Below, one piece after another: positions 1-9,493 of a DNA stretch of 64,000 bases. The notes under the pieces were generated by a model. The model was not told the DNA's origin. It made no database searches and saw only the letters and a program-made list of their open reading frames with translations. Origin of the DNA: Paenibacillus sp. BIHB 4019 (GTDB lineage: Bacteria > Bacillota > Bacilli > Paenibacillales > Paenibacillaceae). Made by a program: the position numbers and the translations under genes. The stretch is from assembly GCF_002741035.1 (NCBI RefSeq), contig NZ_CP016808.1, forward strand, positions 4,884,501-4,948,500, read 5' to 3'. Positions within the stretch are counted from its first letter, which is position 1, and every line of letters begins with the position of its first letter.

Positions 1-1
1 G

Positions 2-598
2 GAATGGCTGCGGCCCTCGAGGTGGCTGGAGGGCATCGGCGACGATTATATGGCCCAAGCATTCCGATTTGCCCATAAAGCCGATCCTGCTGCGTTGTTG
101 TTCTACAACGATTACAACGAGTGCAACCCGGGCAAGCGAGAGAAAATTTATCGGCTCGTCAAATCGCTGCTTGAGCAGGGGGTTCCTGTACACGGCATCG
201 GTTTGCAGGCGCACTGGAATTTAACAGATCCGTCTTTGGCGGACATTCGAGCGGCAATCGAGCGTTATGCATCGCTTGGCTTGAAGCTGCAAATAACGGA
301 GATGGATGTGTCGGTCTTCGCCTTTGACGACCGACGTACGGATTTGGCGGTACCGACAACCGAAATGCTGCGTCAGCAGGAACTGCGTTACCGGCAGTTT
401 TTTGAGCTTTTCCGCGAATATCGGGATGTGCTGACCGGTGTTACCTTCTGGGGAGCGGCAGACGACTATACGTGGCTGGACTATTTCCCGGTTAGAGGCC
501 GCAAAAATTGGCCGCTATTGTTTGATACGGAGCAGCGGGCGAAAGGCGCCTATTACGAGGTTGTCAATCTGTCTGCCAGTAGAGCAGCAGAGCAGTAG
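2..598 (+). CDS. Endo-1,4-beta-xylanase, GH10, 5' end outside window
   Basis: The frame is open to the left edge of the window, so this is the C-terminal part of a longer enzyme. It reads as the second half of a GH10 (beta/alpha)8 barrel: FYNDYNECNPGKRE, then HGIGLQAHWN, then the nucleophile segment QITEMDVSV (the Glu is about residue 84 from the internal Met at base 50), then TFWGAADDYTWLD. Known for the family: retaining hydrolysis of beta-1,4-xylan, with the acid/base Glu in the missing part. No extra carbohydrate-binding module follows the barrel. Location (secreted or intracellular) cannot be judged without the N-terminus. The neighbouring sugar-uptake operon fits a xylan-use locus. An internal ATG at base 50 is not a plausible start because the barrel continues upstream of it. 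Confidence 0.93.
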   Translation, partial: EWLRPSRWLEGIGDDYMAQAFRFAHKADPAALLFYNDYNECNPGKREKIYRLVKSLLEQGVPVHGIGLQAHWNLTDPSLADIRAAIERYASLGLKLQITEMDVSVFAFDDRRTDLAVPTTEMLRQQELRYRQFFELFREYRDVLTGVTFWGAADDYTWLDYFPVRGRKNWPLLFDTEQRAKGAYYEVVNLSASRAAEQ

Positions 599-660
599 TG
601 CAGTAGAGCGGCATCCCTAAATTATACAGGTAATGGATTTTAACGTTATCACACATGCAG

Positions 661-700
661 CAGGCCAGCTTCCTTATCCAAGGGGAGCTGGCCTGTATTT
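661..700. terminator. Terminator between converging genes
   Basis: A 10-bp perfect inverted repeat (CAGGCCAGCT at 661-670, AGCTGGCCTG at 686-695) is followed by TATTTTTAT. It lies between the xylanase (+) and the regulator (-) and could stop transcription from both sides. Confidence 0.8.
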
Positions 701-725
701 TTATGATGCCATTACCGCGATGAAT

Positions 726-1478
726 TTAAGAGATTTGCTTTCTATATTCGTTCGCACTGGCTCCTGTATACGCTTTGAATTTCTTGTAGAACCAATCGAT
801 TTCAGTATAACCGACCTCATTAGCAATTTCATAGATGCGCATATCCGTTTTTTCGAGCAGCAGCTTTGCTTTTTCCATCCGCTGCTGAAGGAGATATTCA
901 TTAAACGACATGTTTTCATGGTCCTTGAATTTTTGACCTAAGTAAGCGCAGTTGAAGTGCAGTAGGGCTGAGATTTTTTTCAGCGTAATGTTAAGGTGCA
1001 GTTCTTCCTCCACGTATTTTTTCACGACATCGATAATGGATGCAGCATGAGGTTTTCTCTTGAAGGGAAGCGGCGCTGAAGCTGCAAGAGGCGGATCATC
1101 TGAAAAGGAATCGAGCTCTTTTTTTACAGCAAGTAAACTTGCCGTTAAATCGCTTGCGAGAACGGGCTGCGCAATGTAATCGCTTACTTGATAAGCTAAA
1201 GCTTTCCTCACCTGCTGGAAATCATCGCTGCCCTCCAAGAGGATAATGGGAACACGGCTTTGCTCGCGGATATGCTCGCAGAGCAGCATGCCATCAGCTT
1301 GAGTGTTTTTAATATTAATCAGAACAAGGGAAAGTGGCTCCCTATTCAATAAAGCCAGGGCGTCTGAGGAATTGTCCGCATACGCTTGTATGATAAAACC
1401 TAAATGGCTCCAGTCAAGCATGTTCTGCGTTCGTTCCCTCGAATGAATCATTGAATCAACAAGCAATATCTTATACAC
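726..1478 (-). CDS. AraC/YesN-type response regulator with degenerate receiver domain
   Basis: 250 aa: an N-terminal receiver-like fold (about 1-120), a short linker, and a C-terminal AraC helix-turn-helix pair (about 145-250, with YLGQKFKDHENMSFNEYLLQ and IANEVGY). YesN-type regulators usually control nearby sugar-uptake operons with a YesM histidine kinase. Here the normally invariant receiver positions are changed: the acidic pair is D8-S9, the phosphoacceptor Asp position is N55 (LINIKN), the Thr/Ser position is Glu (LLEGSDD), and the Lys position is Gln (YIAQPV). No kinase gene is adjacent. I infer regulation of the divergent operon starting at 1762 by a phosphorylation-independent route. 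The gene could also be a decayed regulator, although the frame is intact and the DNA-binding part looks normal. Confidence 0.88.
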   Translation of the reverse strand: MYKILLVDSMIHSRERTQNMLDWSHLGFIIQAYADNSSDALALLNREPLSLVLINIKNTQADGMLLCEHIREQSRVPIILLEGSDDFQQVRKALAYQVSDYIAQPVLASDLTASLLAVKKELDSFSDDPPLAASAPLPFKRKPHAASIIDVVKKYVEEELHLNITLKKISALLHFNCAYLGQKFKDHENMSFNEYLLQQRMEKAKLLLEKTDMRIYEIANEVGYTEIDWFYKKFKAYTGASANEYRKQIS

Positions 1479-1714
1479 GGTAAGAACCTCACTTTCATAA
1501 TAGATAATAGTCTGCGAGTGAATTTCCGCACGATTAAAGTAATTATGTTTCCATTATGTTCAACGTGCGGCTTCGCCACAACGTGCATTTCTTTATCCCT
1601 CAACCATTTGTTTACCATTTGAAAAAGAGAAAGGCAAAGCGAGAAAGCGATTTCATTCGAATCTATACCTTGGCGGGTAATTGATCTAGATACAGGCAGG
1701 TTGTTGCTCAGAAA

Positions 1715-1727
1715 TGTAAGCGCTACA
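1715..1727. promoter_or_regulatory. Possible cre-like (CcpA) site
   Basis: TGTAAGCGCTACA lies 35 bases before the start of the sugar operon. It is one base short of the 14-bp palindromic catabolite-responsive element, so this is a weak match. Position and operon content make carbon-catabolite control plausible. Confidence 0.3.
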
Positions 1728-1761
1728 CTTTTTATGTAATCCATTTTCAGGGGGGATCCAT

Positions 1762-3174
1762 GTGCAAGTGAGAAAAATGGCAGTCGTTTTTTTAAGTTTA
1801 ATGTTGATATTTACATTGGCAGCATGCAGCGGAAATTCTGGCAGTGATGCGACTGGAAGCAGCGGCGGTAACGGCAATACGGAAAAAGCAGAGGCAAGCG
1901 TAAACGAAGGTTTGGAAACAGCCGATCCTGCTGGAACTAATGATGCTGGGACGGAAACCGGAGATGAGCTGTCGACGCCAGAGATGGATTTCGACATGGG
2001 CGGACGGGTGATCAAAATCGTATCGTGGTGGGATATGACGATATCCGAGGACAATCCAGACAACATTCAGCGCAAGAAAAATCTGGAAGAGCTAATGGAG
2101 AAGCATAATTTTAAAGTGGAATACGTCGCTGTTGACTACGGTGAGTATCAGCAGAAAGTTGTCGCATCTTTGGTGGCAGGCGAGCCACTGGGCGATATCG
2201 TCAGACTGGGTAAAGCCTATATGATTCCGTCCTTGGTCCAACAAGATTTAATTTGGCCGATTGATGAATATACGAAAAATACGAAGGTATTCAACCAGAA
2301 GGTTACAAATGAGTTTATGCAGTATGAAGGCAGAGGCTATGGTTTTACGGATAATCAGTCTGATTTTATGGGTGGCATTTTCTATAATCGCACTCTTCTG
2401 AATCAGCTGGGACTTAAGCCGCTTCAGGATTATGTGAAGGAAGATAATTGGAACTGGGACACGTTCATTCAAGTTGCCAAAGAGGCCAACAAGGATACGA
2501 ATAACGATGGGAAGCTGGACAGATGGGGACTTTCACAAGGCGGGCTGATGGAACAGGCACTGTACTCTAATGAAGCAGGTCTTACCCAAGGAAATAAGCA
2601 AAATTTAGAAGATCCCAAAACGGTGGAAGCCTTTAATTTCATTTCCCGCGTGGCAACCGAGAAGGTTGCAAGAGCTACGGAAGGCGGAGATTGGACAGAG
2701 CCCGGCCAATTTTTCCGTCAAGGCAATACGCTGATGTATGCAGGCGCCATTTGGGAGATCGGAGGACTCAAGAATGATATGAAGGATTTTGACATTGGCT
2801 TCGTTCCCTTTCCTAAAGGCCCGAGTGCTTCCGCCTATCATTCTGGAGAAGCGCTCTTCCAGTCTCTGGCTATTCCCAAAAAAGTCGAGCATCCAGAGCA
2901 GCTAATGTATATTTGGGAAAAAATAAACGATGTCGATTCGATTTATGATTATCCAGATCAAGCTACGCTGGAGAGCAACTTTACGAATGAGGATGATATT
3001 GAGAACGCAATAATTTCCGGAAAAGGCATGCTTGTTCTCGACCACAATACGTTCCCGAAATTGCCTTATTACGATATTATAGGCGAGCTTACTTCTGGAA
3101 ACTCGGTATCTACCGTTATCAGCAAGTACAAGGCGAAGGTGCAAGCTGCAATTGACGAAGTGTATAAAAAATAA
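1762..3174 (+). CDS. Sugar ABC transporter substrate-binding lipoprotein
   Basis: 470 aa family-1 solute-binding protein. It has a lipoprotein signal peptide with lipobox LAAC (about residues 19-22), a low-complexity Ser/Gly/Glu linker, then the binding fold (GGRVIKIVSWWD near 75, AGEPLGDIVRLG, NNDGKLDRWGLSQGG, and AIPKKVEHPEQLMYIWEKI near the end). It is expected to be anchored outside the membrane and to hand an oligosaccharide to CUT1 permeases. I chose GTG at 1762 because AGGGGGGATCC lies 5-8 bases upstream; the ATG at 1760 runs into a stop at once. It is the first gene of a long co-directional operon. The exact sugar is not visible; the adjacent GH10 enzyme suggests plant-wall oligosaccharides. 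Confidence 0.92.
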   Translation: MQVRKMAVVFLSLMLIFTLAACSGNSGSDATGSSGGNGNTEKAEASVNEGLETADPAGTNDAGTETGDELSTPEMDFDMGGRVIKIVSWWDMTISEDNPDNIQRKKNLEELMEKHNFKVEYVAVDYGEYQQKVVASLVAGEPLGDIVRLGKAYMIPSLVQQDLIWPIDEYTKNTKVFNQKVTNEFMQYEGRGYGFTDNQSDFMGGIFYNRTLLNQLGLKPLQDYVKEDNWNWDTFIQVAKEANKDTNNDGKLDRWGLSQGGLMEQALYSNEAGLTQGNKQNLEDPKTVEAFNFISRVATEKVARATEGGDWTEPGQFFRQGNTLMYAGAIWEIGGLKNDMKDFDIGFVPFPKGPSASAYHSGEALFQSLAIPKKVEHPEQLMYIWEKINDVDSIYDYPDQATLESNFTNEDDIENAIISGKGMLVLDHNTFPKLPYYDIIGELTSGNSVSTVISKYKAKVQAAIDEVYKK

Positions 3175-3270
3175 CGCTTCCTTTCGATTATCGAACAGTC
3201 CCTATTTAGCCATTCTATTAATGGGGGCTGTTCGGAATATTTTATCTCTAGCAGCAGGAGGGGAGAAGAA

Positions 3271-6159
3271 TTGAACAGCAAAGCGAAGAAATACGCAATC
3301 GCCATACTTGCTCTCGTCTTATTTTTTTTGTCCATTTGGGGCTTTAATTCTCCAACTCAATCTGATAGCGGGAAGGTTCAAGCCATGAGTGATTTTGAGA
3401 TGGGGGAGCATTCCTATGCCAAGGGCAGCTATGACGATTATTTGAACAGTTATTCGGCTGCCGAGCGTCCGGCTCAAGTTATCCGAATCGAAGGGGAAAG
3501 CTTTTCGAAAACGGTTGGAGATGGCTTTGAAAGGGCAGATCGATTTGAAGGCTTGGATGGAAAAGCGGTAATAACGCCGGAGGCTGGAAGCATTAGCTGG
3601 GATGTGGGTATTGCTAAGGCGGGGCTTTATAATATCAGAATTCATTATTACCCGATAGAGGGGAAAAGCTCCGCGATCGAAAGACAGCTTGCCATTAATG
3701 AGAAGGTGCCCTTCAAGGGTGCGGAAATGCTGTTGTTCAACCGATTGTGGAGCAATCGCGATGATGAAATAAGAAGAGATGACAGAGGAAACGATCTGCG
3801 CCCGAGACAGGTGGAGAAGCCGGCATGGCAGCTCAAGGCTTTGACGGATAGCAGCGGTTATTATGACGAACCCTACTTATTCTATTTTGACCAAGGCAAG
3901 CAAACGCTGTCGCTGACGTCATCGCGAGAGCCTATGGCTATCGATTATATCGAGTTGTATCAGGAGCAAGCGACAAAGTCTTATGCAGAGTTGAAGAAAG
4001 AGTATGAAGCCGCAGGCTTAGCACCTGTTAAAGATCAGTACGTGACGATTCAGGCGGAAGAAGCGGTGCTGAAGTCTTCCCCGACCTTAAACCCGCTGAC
4101 TGACAGATCGAGTCCGTCGGTCATTCCGTACGATGCTTCCAAGCTTAGAATCAACACGATCGGCGGACTTAACTGGAAGCTGCCGGGGCAGTGGATCGAG
4201 TGGGAAGTGGAGGTGCCGGAGAACGGGCTGTATCAAATCGCTTTGAAGCGCAAGCAGGATCAGCTTCGGGGCGTTTACAGCACACGCAGCCTAATGATTG
4301 ACGGCCAGTATCCGTTTACGGAAATGAAGCAAATCCCGTTTAAATTCGATATGAACTGGCAGATGAATGTACTCGGTGGAGCGCAGCCGTATTTATTCCA
4401 TCTGACGAAAGGAACGCATCGGATTCGGATGGCGGTTACCCTCGGTGAAATTGCACCGCTGCTGCGGACGATCGAGTCTAGCGTTTTGCAGCTGAATGAG
4501 CTGTACAGGAAAATATTGATCATTACCTCCAATACGCCGGATCCCTATCGCGATTATCAATTGGAGAAGCGGATTCCGGAAATGACGAAGGTGTTCAAGG
4601 AGCAGGCGGCAACGATTCAGCGTGTGGCTGATTATTTGGAGTTAGCGACGGGGGAGCGAAGCGACAAAGTAGCTGTACTGCATACGATGGTTCGTCAATT
4701 GGAAGAAATGGTGGACAAACCGGAAACCGTCGCAAGGCGCTTGAATGCCTTCAAAATCAATGTCGGCGGTCTTGGAACATGGATTCTGACCGTACGTGAA
4801 CAACCGCTTACGCTTGATTATCTGGTTGTCTCCTCGCCCGAGAGCGAGCTCCCGCAGGCGGAGGCGACAGCGTTCAATCGAATCAAGCACGAGCTTAGCG
4901 GCTATATAGCCTCATATACCGAGGACTATGACAGCATTGGCAATACGGGAGAAAACCTGACCGTGTGGATTACGACAGGGCGGGATCAGGCGCAGGTATT
5001 GAAAAGCTTGATTGATGATTCCTTTACACCGGAATCGAATATTTCAGTGAAGCTTAGGCTCGTCCCGGGCAACATTCTTCTGCCGGCGACTCTAGCAGGC
5101 GAAGGGCCGGACGTTGCGATGCAGATTGGTGAAGATGTCCCCGTCAACTATGCGATGCGGAACGCCTCGGCCGACTTATCGAGCTTTGCTGATTTCAAGG
5201 AGGTAGCATCCCGGTTCCGTGAAAGCGCATTGGTGCCTTATGCGTACAGCAACGGGGTATATGCACTTCCTGAGCAGCAGACGTTCCCGATGCTGTTTTA
5301 TCGCAAAGATATTTTGGAGGATCTGGAGCTGGAGCCGCCCAAAACGTGGCAGGATGTATACAACATGATATCCGTACTGCAAAAGCATAATATGGAATTT
5401 TATTTGCCGATTGAGGCGGCGACCAATAACGCGAGCCTCGTTCCGAATGCGACCTTCGCGATGCTGCTGTACCAAAACGGAGGAGCATTTTATCGAGAGG
5501 AAGACAAAAAAAGCGCTTTGGACTCCGAGATATCCATGGAAGCCTTCAAAACATGGTCGAAATTTTATACGAATTACAAGTTTCCGCTGCAGGCGGATTT
5601 CCCTAACCGTTTTCGGACAGGCGAGATGCCCGTCGGCATTGCGGATTATACGACCTACAATGCACTGACGGTTATGGCACCGGAAATAAAAGGGCTATGG
5701 GACTTTACAATCGTGCCCGGCATGGAGCAGCAGAACGGCTCGATCAATCATGAAGTCGCCAGCCATACAACCGCAGTGATGATGCTTGAGAATGCAAATG
5801 ACAAGGACTCGGCATGGGAATTTATGAAATGGTGGACGGACAAGGAAACCCAAGTGGCCTATGGACGCGAGATGGAAGGGCTTATGGGGGAAGCGGCACG
5901 TTATCCGACAGCTAATATGGAGGCGCTTGAGCAATTGCCTTGGCCGACCAAAGACTACAAAAATCTGGAAAGCCAGTGGCAGTGGGTAAGAGGAATTCCG
6001 CAGGTTCCGGGCGGCTACTTCACAGGCAGACATTTGGATAATGCGTTCCGAAAAGTAGTCAACGGAAAAGAGAATCCTCGCGAGGCGTTATCCGATTATA
6101 TTTTGTACATTAATGATGAAATTGCGATCAAACGGAAGGAATTCAACTTACCGTACTAG
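3271..6159 (+). CDS. Large exported substrate-binding protein with N-terminal carbohydrate-binding-like modules
   Basis: 962 aa. After a signal-anchor (about 8-26) come two similar beta-sandwich modules that look like galactose-binding or CBM-type domains (about 65-230, with SISWDVGIAKAGLYNIRIHY; about 255-410, with GQWIEWEVEVPENGLYQIAL). A helical linker follows (about 415-520). The last ~400 residues read as an extracellular solute-binding protein (AGEGPDVAMQ, MLFYRKDILEDL, PKTWQDVYNM, DSAWEFMKWWTDKETQVAY). The length is about twice that of a normal binding protein. TTG at 3271 is used, with AGGAGGGGAG 9 bases upstream. It lies in the operon right before the first permease pair, so it probably feeds it. 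No lipobox Cys is seen, so anchoring is likely by the N-terminal helix. Confidence 0.85.
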   Translation: MNSKAKKYAIAILALVLFFLSIWGFNSPTQSDSGKVQAMSDFEMGEHSYAKGSYDDYLNSYSAAERPAQVIRIEGESFSKTVGDGFERADRFEGLDGKAVITPEAGSISWDVGIAKAGLYNIRIHYYPIEGKSSAIERQLAINEKVPFKGAEMLLFNRLWSNRDDEIRRDDRGNDLRPRQVEKPAWQLKALTDSSGYYDEPYLFYFDQGKQTLSLTSSREPMAIDYIELYQEQATKSYAELKKEYEAAGLAPVKDQYVTIQAEEAVLKSSPTLNPLTDRSSPSVIPYDASKLRINTIGGLNWKLPGQWIEWEVEVPENGLYQIALKRKQDQLRGVYSTRSLMIDGQYPFTEMKQIPFKFDMNWQMNVLGGAQPYLFHLTKGTHRIRMAVTLGEIAPLLRTIESSVLQLNELYRKILIITSNTPDPYRDYQLEKRIPEMTKVFKEQAATIQRVADYLELATGERSDKVAVLHTMVRQLEEMVDKPETVARRLNAFKINVGGLGTWILTVREQPLTLDYLVVSSPESELPQAEATAFNRIKHELSGYIASYTEDYDSIGNTGENLTVWITTGRDQAQVLKSLIDDSFTPESNISVKLRLVPGNILLPATLAGEGPDVAMQIGEDVPVNYAMRNASADLSSFADFKEVASRFRESALVPYAYSNGVYALPEQQTFPMLFYRKDILEDLELEPPKTWQDVYNMISVLQKHNMEFYLPIEAATNNASLVPNATFAMLLYQNGGAFYREEDKKSALDSEISMEAFKTWSKFYTNYKFPLQADFPNRFRTGEMPVGIADYTTYNALTVMAPEIKGLWDFTIVPGMEQQNGSINHEVASHTTAVMMLENANDKDSAWEFMKWWTDKETQVAYGREMEGLMGEAARYPTANMEALEQLPWPTKDYKNLESQWQWVRGIPQVPGGYFTGRHLDNAFRKVVNGKENPREALSDYILYINDEIAIKRKEFNLPY

Positions 6160-6175
6160 ATTGGGGTGAAAGCCG

Positions 6176-7135
6176 GTGCAAGCTGATACAGCAACAGGCA
6201 AAGCTGTTCCTAAACTCGTCCAGCCGACGAAGGCGTCCAAATGGGCACATACGTTGAATGAGTTAAAAAGAAACAAGCATTACTATATTTTGATGAGTCC
6301 GTATATGCTCATTTTCTTCTTATTTACGGTCATTCCAGTCGTATTCTCTCTAGGTCTAAGCTTCTTTTATTTTAATATGCTCGAATTTCCGCGGTTTGTT
6401 GGCTGGCAAAACTATTCAAGGCTGTTTCTTAACGACGATGTATTCATGATTGCCTTGAAAAATACCTTTATGTTCGCAGTCATTACCGGTCCGGTCAGCT
6501 ATATCGCTTGTTTTCTATTTGCATGGATCATCAATGAGCTGTCACCGAAGATTCGTGCGATTATGACCTTGATTTTTTATGCGCCATCCATTTCCGGAAA
6601 TGTGTTTTTTATATGGCTGATCGTATTTTCCGGGGATAGCTACGGCTATTTGAATGGATTTCTGATCAAATATGGATTTATGCTGGAACCGATTTTATGG
6701 CTGACGAATGAGAAATATATTTTGCCCATCGTAATTCTCGTCCAGCTATGGCTCAGTTTAGGCACGAGCTTTCTCGCCTTTATCGCCGGCCTGCAAACCA
6801 TTGACCAGACGCTGATAGAAGCGGGCGCCGTTGACGGCATAAACAATCGTTGGCAGGAATTGTGGTTTATTACGCTGCCTTCCATGAGACCCCAGCTATT
6901 ATTCGGCGCTGTCCTGCAAATTACCGGGGCATTCGCAGTTGCCGATATCTCCATTGCGCTGGCTGGCTTTCCGAGCGTCAACTATGCTGCGCATACGGTC
7001 GTTACGCACCTTATGGATTACGGCTCGATTCGCTTTGAGATGGGCTACGCGTCGGCCATTGCGACGGTTCTTTTTGCCATTATGCTTGGAACGAATATGT
7101 TGACGCAGAAAATGCTGCGAAAGGTCGGTGAGTGA
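6176..7135 (+). CDS. CUT1 sugar ABC permease, MalF/UgpA-type
   Basis: 319 aa integral membrane protein with about six helices. It carries the permease EAA loop (EAGAVDGINNRWQELWFITLP, near residue 220-240) that contacts the ATPase. It is expected to form a heterodimer with the product of the next gene, which overlaps it by four bases. GTG at 6176 is preceded by GGGGTGA. There is a short cytoplasmic N-terminus (about 35 residues) before helix 1 (YYILMSPYMLIFFLF). No ATPase gene is in the operon; CUT1 systems in Bacillales commonly share one ATPase (MsmX), so this is expected. Confidence 0.93.
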   Translation: MQADTATGKAVPKLVQPTKASKWAHTLNELKRNKHYYILMSPYMLIFFLFTVIPVVFSLGLSFFYFNMLEFPRFVGWQNYSRLFLNDDVFMIALKNTFMFAVITGPVSYIACFLFAWIINELSPKIRAIMTLIFYAPSISGNVFFIWLIVFSGDSYGYLNGFLIKYGFMLEPILWLTNEKYILPIVILVQLWLSLGTSFLAFIAGLQTIDQTLIEAGAVDGINNRWQELWFITLPSMRPQLLFGAVLQITGAFAVADISIALAGFPSVNYAAHTVVTHLMDYGSIRFEMGYASAIATVLFAIMLGTNMLTQKMLRKVGE

Positions 7136-8013
7136 CGTTGGCGATGAAAATGCTCGCGGTCCTGCGAACGCCCAAAAAGCTCAATCGTTCCTTTACAGTC
7201 AGCTTTTTGCTGTTTGCGCTCCTTGCCTTATTCGGTGCGTTTATGGCACTGCCCTTGATTTATGCTGTGAACAATGCGTTTAAGCCGCTTGATGAACTAT
7301 TTATTTTTCCGCCACGCCTATTTGTGAACAACCCGACAATGGATAATTTCTTTGATCTGGTGGCGTTGATGGGCAATTCGTGGGTGCCGCTCACGCGATA
7401 TATCGCTAATACGGTAATCATTACAATTGTCGGTACGGCCGGGCATATTTTACTCGCCTCGGCAGCGGCATATCCGCTGGCTAAATACCGATTTTTAGGG
7501 GCCAAAACGTTATTCTCTATCGTTGTGCTGTCGCTGATGTTTTCCGGGCATGTGACGGCCATTCCTAACTATATGGTAATGTCCTGGCTGGGATGGATTA
7601 ATACACATGCATCCATTATTGTGCCGTCACTCGCTTTTCCATTGGGTCTATTTCTTATGAAGCAATTTATGGAGCAAATACCGGATGCCTTGCTGGAGGC
7701 GGCGAAAATTGACGGCGCTAATGAATACCGGATTTACTGGAGCATTGTAATGCCCAATGTGAAGCCTGCATGGTTAACGCTCATGATTTTACAGTTTCCA
7801 ATGCTGTGGGGGACCGATGGGGGCAGCTTTATCTATAGCGAGAACTTAAAGACGCTGCATTATGCTTTAGGTCAAATTACGCAAGGAGGAATTGCCAGAG
7901 CAGGAGTTGGTGCGGCAGTTGCGCTGATCTTGATGGTTGTTCCAATTACACTCTTTATCATTTCCCAGAGCAGCGTCATTCAGACGATGGCCACTTCCGG
8001 AATGAAAGAGTAG
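7132..8013 (+). CDS. CUT1 sugar ABC permease, MalG/YesQ-type
   Basis: 293 aa, six predicted helices, EAA loop EAAKIDGANEYRIYWSIVMP (about residues 183-203). It is the partner of the preceding permease; the GTG start overlaps its stop (GTGA), which implies translational coupling. The large extracytoplasmic loop after helix 1 and the LPNxKPAW segment are typical of this subunit. The insertion WGTDGGSFIYSENLKTLHYAL before the last helix is also seen in the family. Confidence 0.92.
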   Translation: MTLAMKMLAVLRTPKKLNRSFTVSFLLFALLALFGAFMALPLIYAVNNAFKPLDELFIFPPRLFVNNPTMDNFFDLVALMGNSWVPLTRYIANTVIITIVGTAGHILLASAAAYPLAKYRFLGAKTLFSIVVLSLMFSGHVTAIPNYMVMSWLGWINTHASIIVPSLAFPLGLFLMKQFMEQIPDALLEAAKIDGANEYRIYWSIVMPNVKPAWLTLMILQFPMLWGTDGGSFIYSENLKTLHYALGQITQGGIARAGVGAAVALILMVVPITLFIISQSSVIQTMATSGMKE

Positions 8014-8029
8014 AAGGGAGCCGTGCAGG

Positions 8030-9493
8030 ATGTTGAAAAGCGGATTACGGACAAGGGCAGCTCTTCTTCTTGCCTTATGCTGCCTAATCGGTTTGTCTAC
8101 CGGAGGCGCGATGGTCCAAGCGGCAGAGGATGCAGGATCTTATCATTATTCATTTTGGGGAAATACGGTTGCTGCTCCCGCGGCTTATCAAGCAACCAAG
8201 TTATGGAACGGCGAGAGTCTGGGAGTTGGCCCGTTAAAAGAACCGAGCGATCTGCATGTGACGGCCGATAAGCAAATTTATTTGCTCGATACGGGAAATA
8301 ATCGTGTAGTTATTTTGAATCAACAATTTCAGCTGGTGCGAATAATAGCTTCTTTCGTCCAGAAGGGTAAAGAGGAAACGTTCCAGCATCCTCAAGGATT
8401 ATTCGTAACGGATGAGAACCATGTGTTTATTGCGGATACGGGGCATCAAAGGGTAGTTCATCTCGATCAGGACGACAAGCTGGTGAAGGTAATCGAAGCG
8501 CCGAAGTCCGAGCTGCTGCAGGATGGTTTCAAATTTGAACCTATTAGAGTTGTCGCAGATAAGGCGCAGCGAATTTATGTGATGGCAGCTGGCGTATTTG
8601 ACGGGTTTATGGAATTTAATGCGAATGGCGAATTCACATCGTTTATCGGCGCCAACCGCGTGTTTTTCAGCCCAGTCGAATATTTCTGGAAAATGCTGTC
8701 CACCCAAGCGCAGCGGAGCCAGATGGTGATGTTCACGCCGACGGAATTTTCGAATTTGGATATTAACGATGAAGGCTTCCTTTACGCGACAAATAGTCAA
8801 TCGCAAAACAACGTCAGAAAATTGAATGCGCAGGGGAGCGACATTTTAAGGGAAGAGGGTTATTTCCCACCGGAAGGAGACATTCGGTTCACTACGGCTG
8901 ATGGCCCTACGCGATTGGTCGATATCGATGTCACGGACAGCGAGATGTACGCCATTTTGGATGCCAACAGAGGCCGAATCTTCACTTACAATGGTGACGG
9001 ACACTTCATGTACGTTTTCGGTGGGCTGGGCAATCAATTGGGTGAATTCCATACACCAGTGGCGATTGAGCGCGTTGGTGATGATTACCTCATATTGGAT
9101 AAGGCGCTTGGTGAAATCACGGTATTTCAATCGACCGAATACGGCCGCACATTGAACGAAGCGGTCAGGAGTTATTATAAAGGCGATGAAGAGCAGGCCA
9201 ACACGTTGTTCCAACAGACGATCAACATGAATGCAAATCTGGAATTCGCTTATGCAGGAATTGGCAAAGCGCTGATTCGCCAGGGCGATTATGGCGAGGC
9301 CATGAAATATTTTAAACAAAGCATGGATCAACGAGGATATTCAAAGGCGTTTCTGCTCTATCGCAAGCAGGTGCTGCGGGAACATTTTACTGCGATTATG
9401 ACGGGTATTCTTGGACTTGTGTTAGTTGCCTTGCTTATGAAAAAGTATCGAAAAAAGAAAGGGGGACGTCAGGTTGCCTCCATTGAACAGTGA
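8030..9493 (+). CDS. Exported NHL-repeat protein with TPR and C-terminal membrane anchor
   Basis: 487 aa. Signal peptide at 1-32 (MVQAAEDA at the cleavage region). NHL beta-propeller repeats follow (LHVTADKQIYLLDTGNNRVV, GLFVTDENHVFIADTGHQRV and others up to about 370). A short TPR-like segment comes next (about 375-440, with YYKGDEEQANTLFQQTI and FAYAGIGKALIRQGDYGEAM). The end is a single membrane helix (about 452-470) plus a basic tail. Topology predicts the propeller outside the cell. It overlaps the next gene by 20 bases. NHL proteins usually bind ligands or partners; here it may scaffold the transporter or sense extracellular sugar, which is inference from position only. Confidence 0.85.
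   Translation: MLKSGLRTRAALLLALCCLIGLSTGGAMVQAAEDAGSYHYSFWGNTVAAPAAYQATKLWNGESLGVGPLKEPSDLHVTADKQIYLLDTGNNRVVILNQQFQLVRIIASFVQKGKEETFQHPQGLFVTDENHVFIADTGHQRVVHLDQDDKLVKVIEAPKSELLQDGFKFEPIRVVADKAQRIYVMAAGVFDGFMEFNANGEFTSFIGANRVFFSPVEYFWKMLSTQAQRSQMVMFTPTEFSNLDINDEGFLYATNSQSQNNVRKLNAQGSDILREEGYFPPEGDIRFTTADGPTRLVDIDVTDSEMYAILDANRGRIFTYNGDGHFMYVFGGLGNQLGEFHTPVAIERVGDDYLILDKALGEITVFQSTEYGRTLNEAVRSYYKGDEEQANTLFQQTINMNANLEFAYAGIGKALIRQGDYGEAMKYFKQSMDQRGYSKAFLLYRKQVLREHFTAIMTGILGLVLVALLMKKYRKKKGGRQVASIEQ

Noticed and set aside
1561..1590. GTGCGGCTTCGCCAC as a regulatory hairpin before the sugar operon
   Set aside because: The stem is short with mismatches and has no T-run or conserved partner; too weak to report as a feature.
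1448..1744. 98-codon open frame on the minus strand
   Set aside because: It overlaps the regulator start and the operon promoter region, has no ribosome site and its translation has no protein-like pattern.
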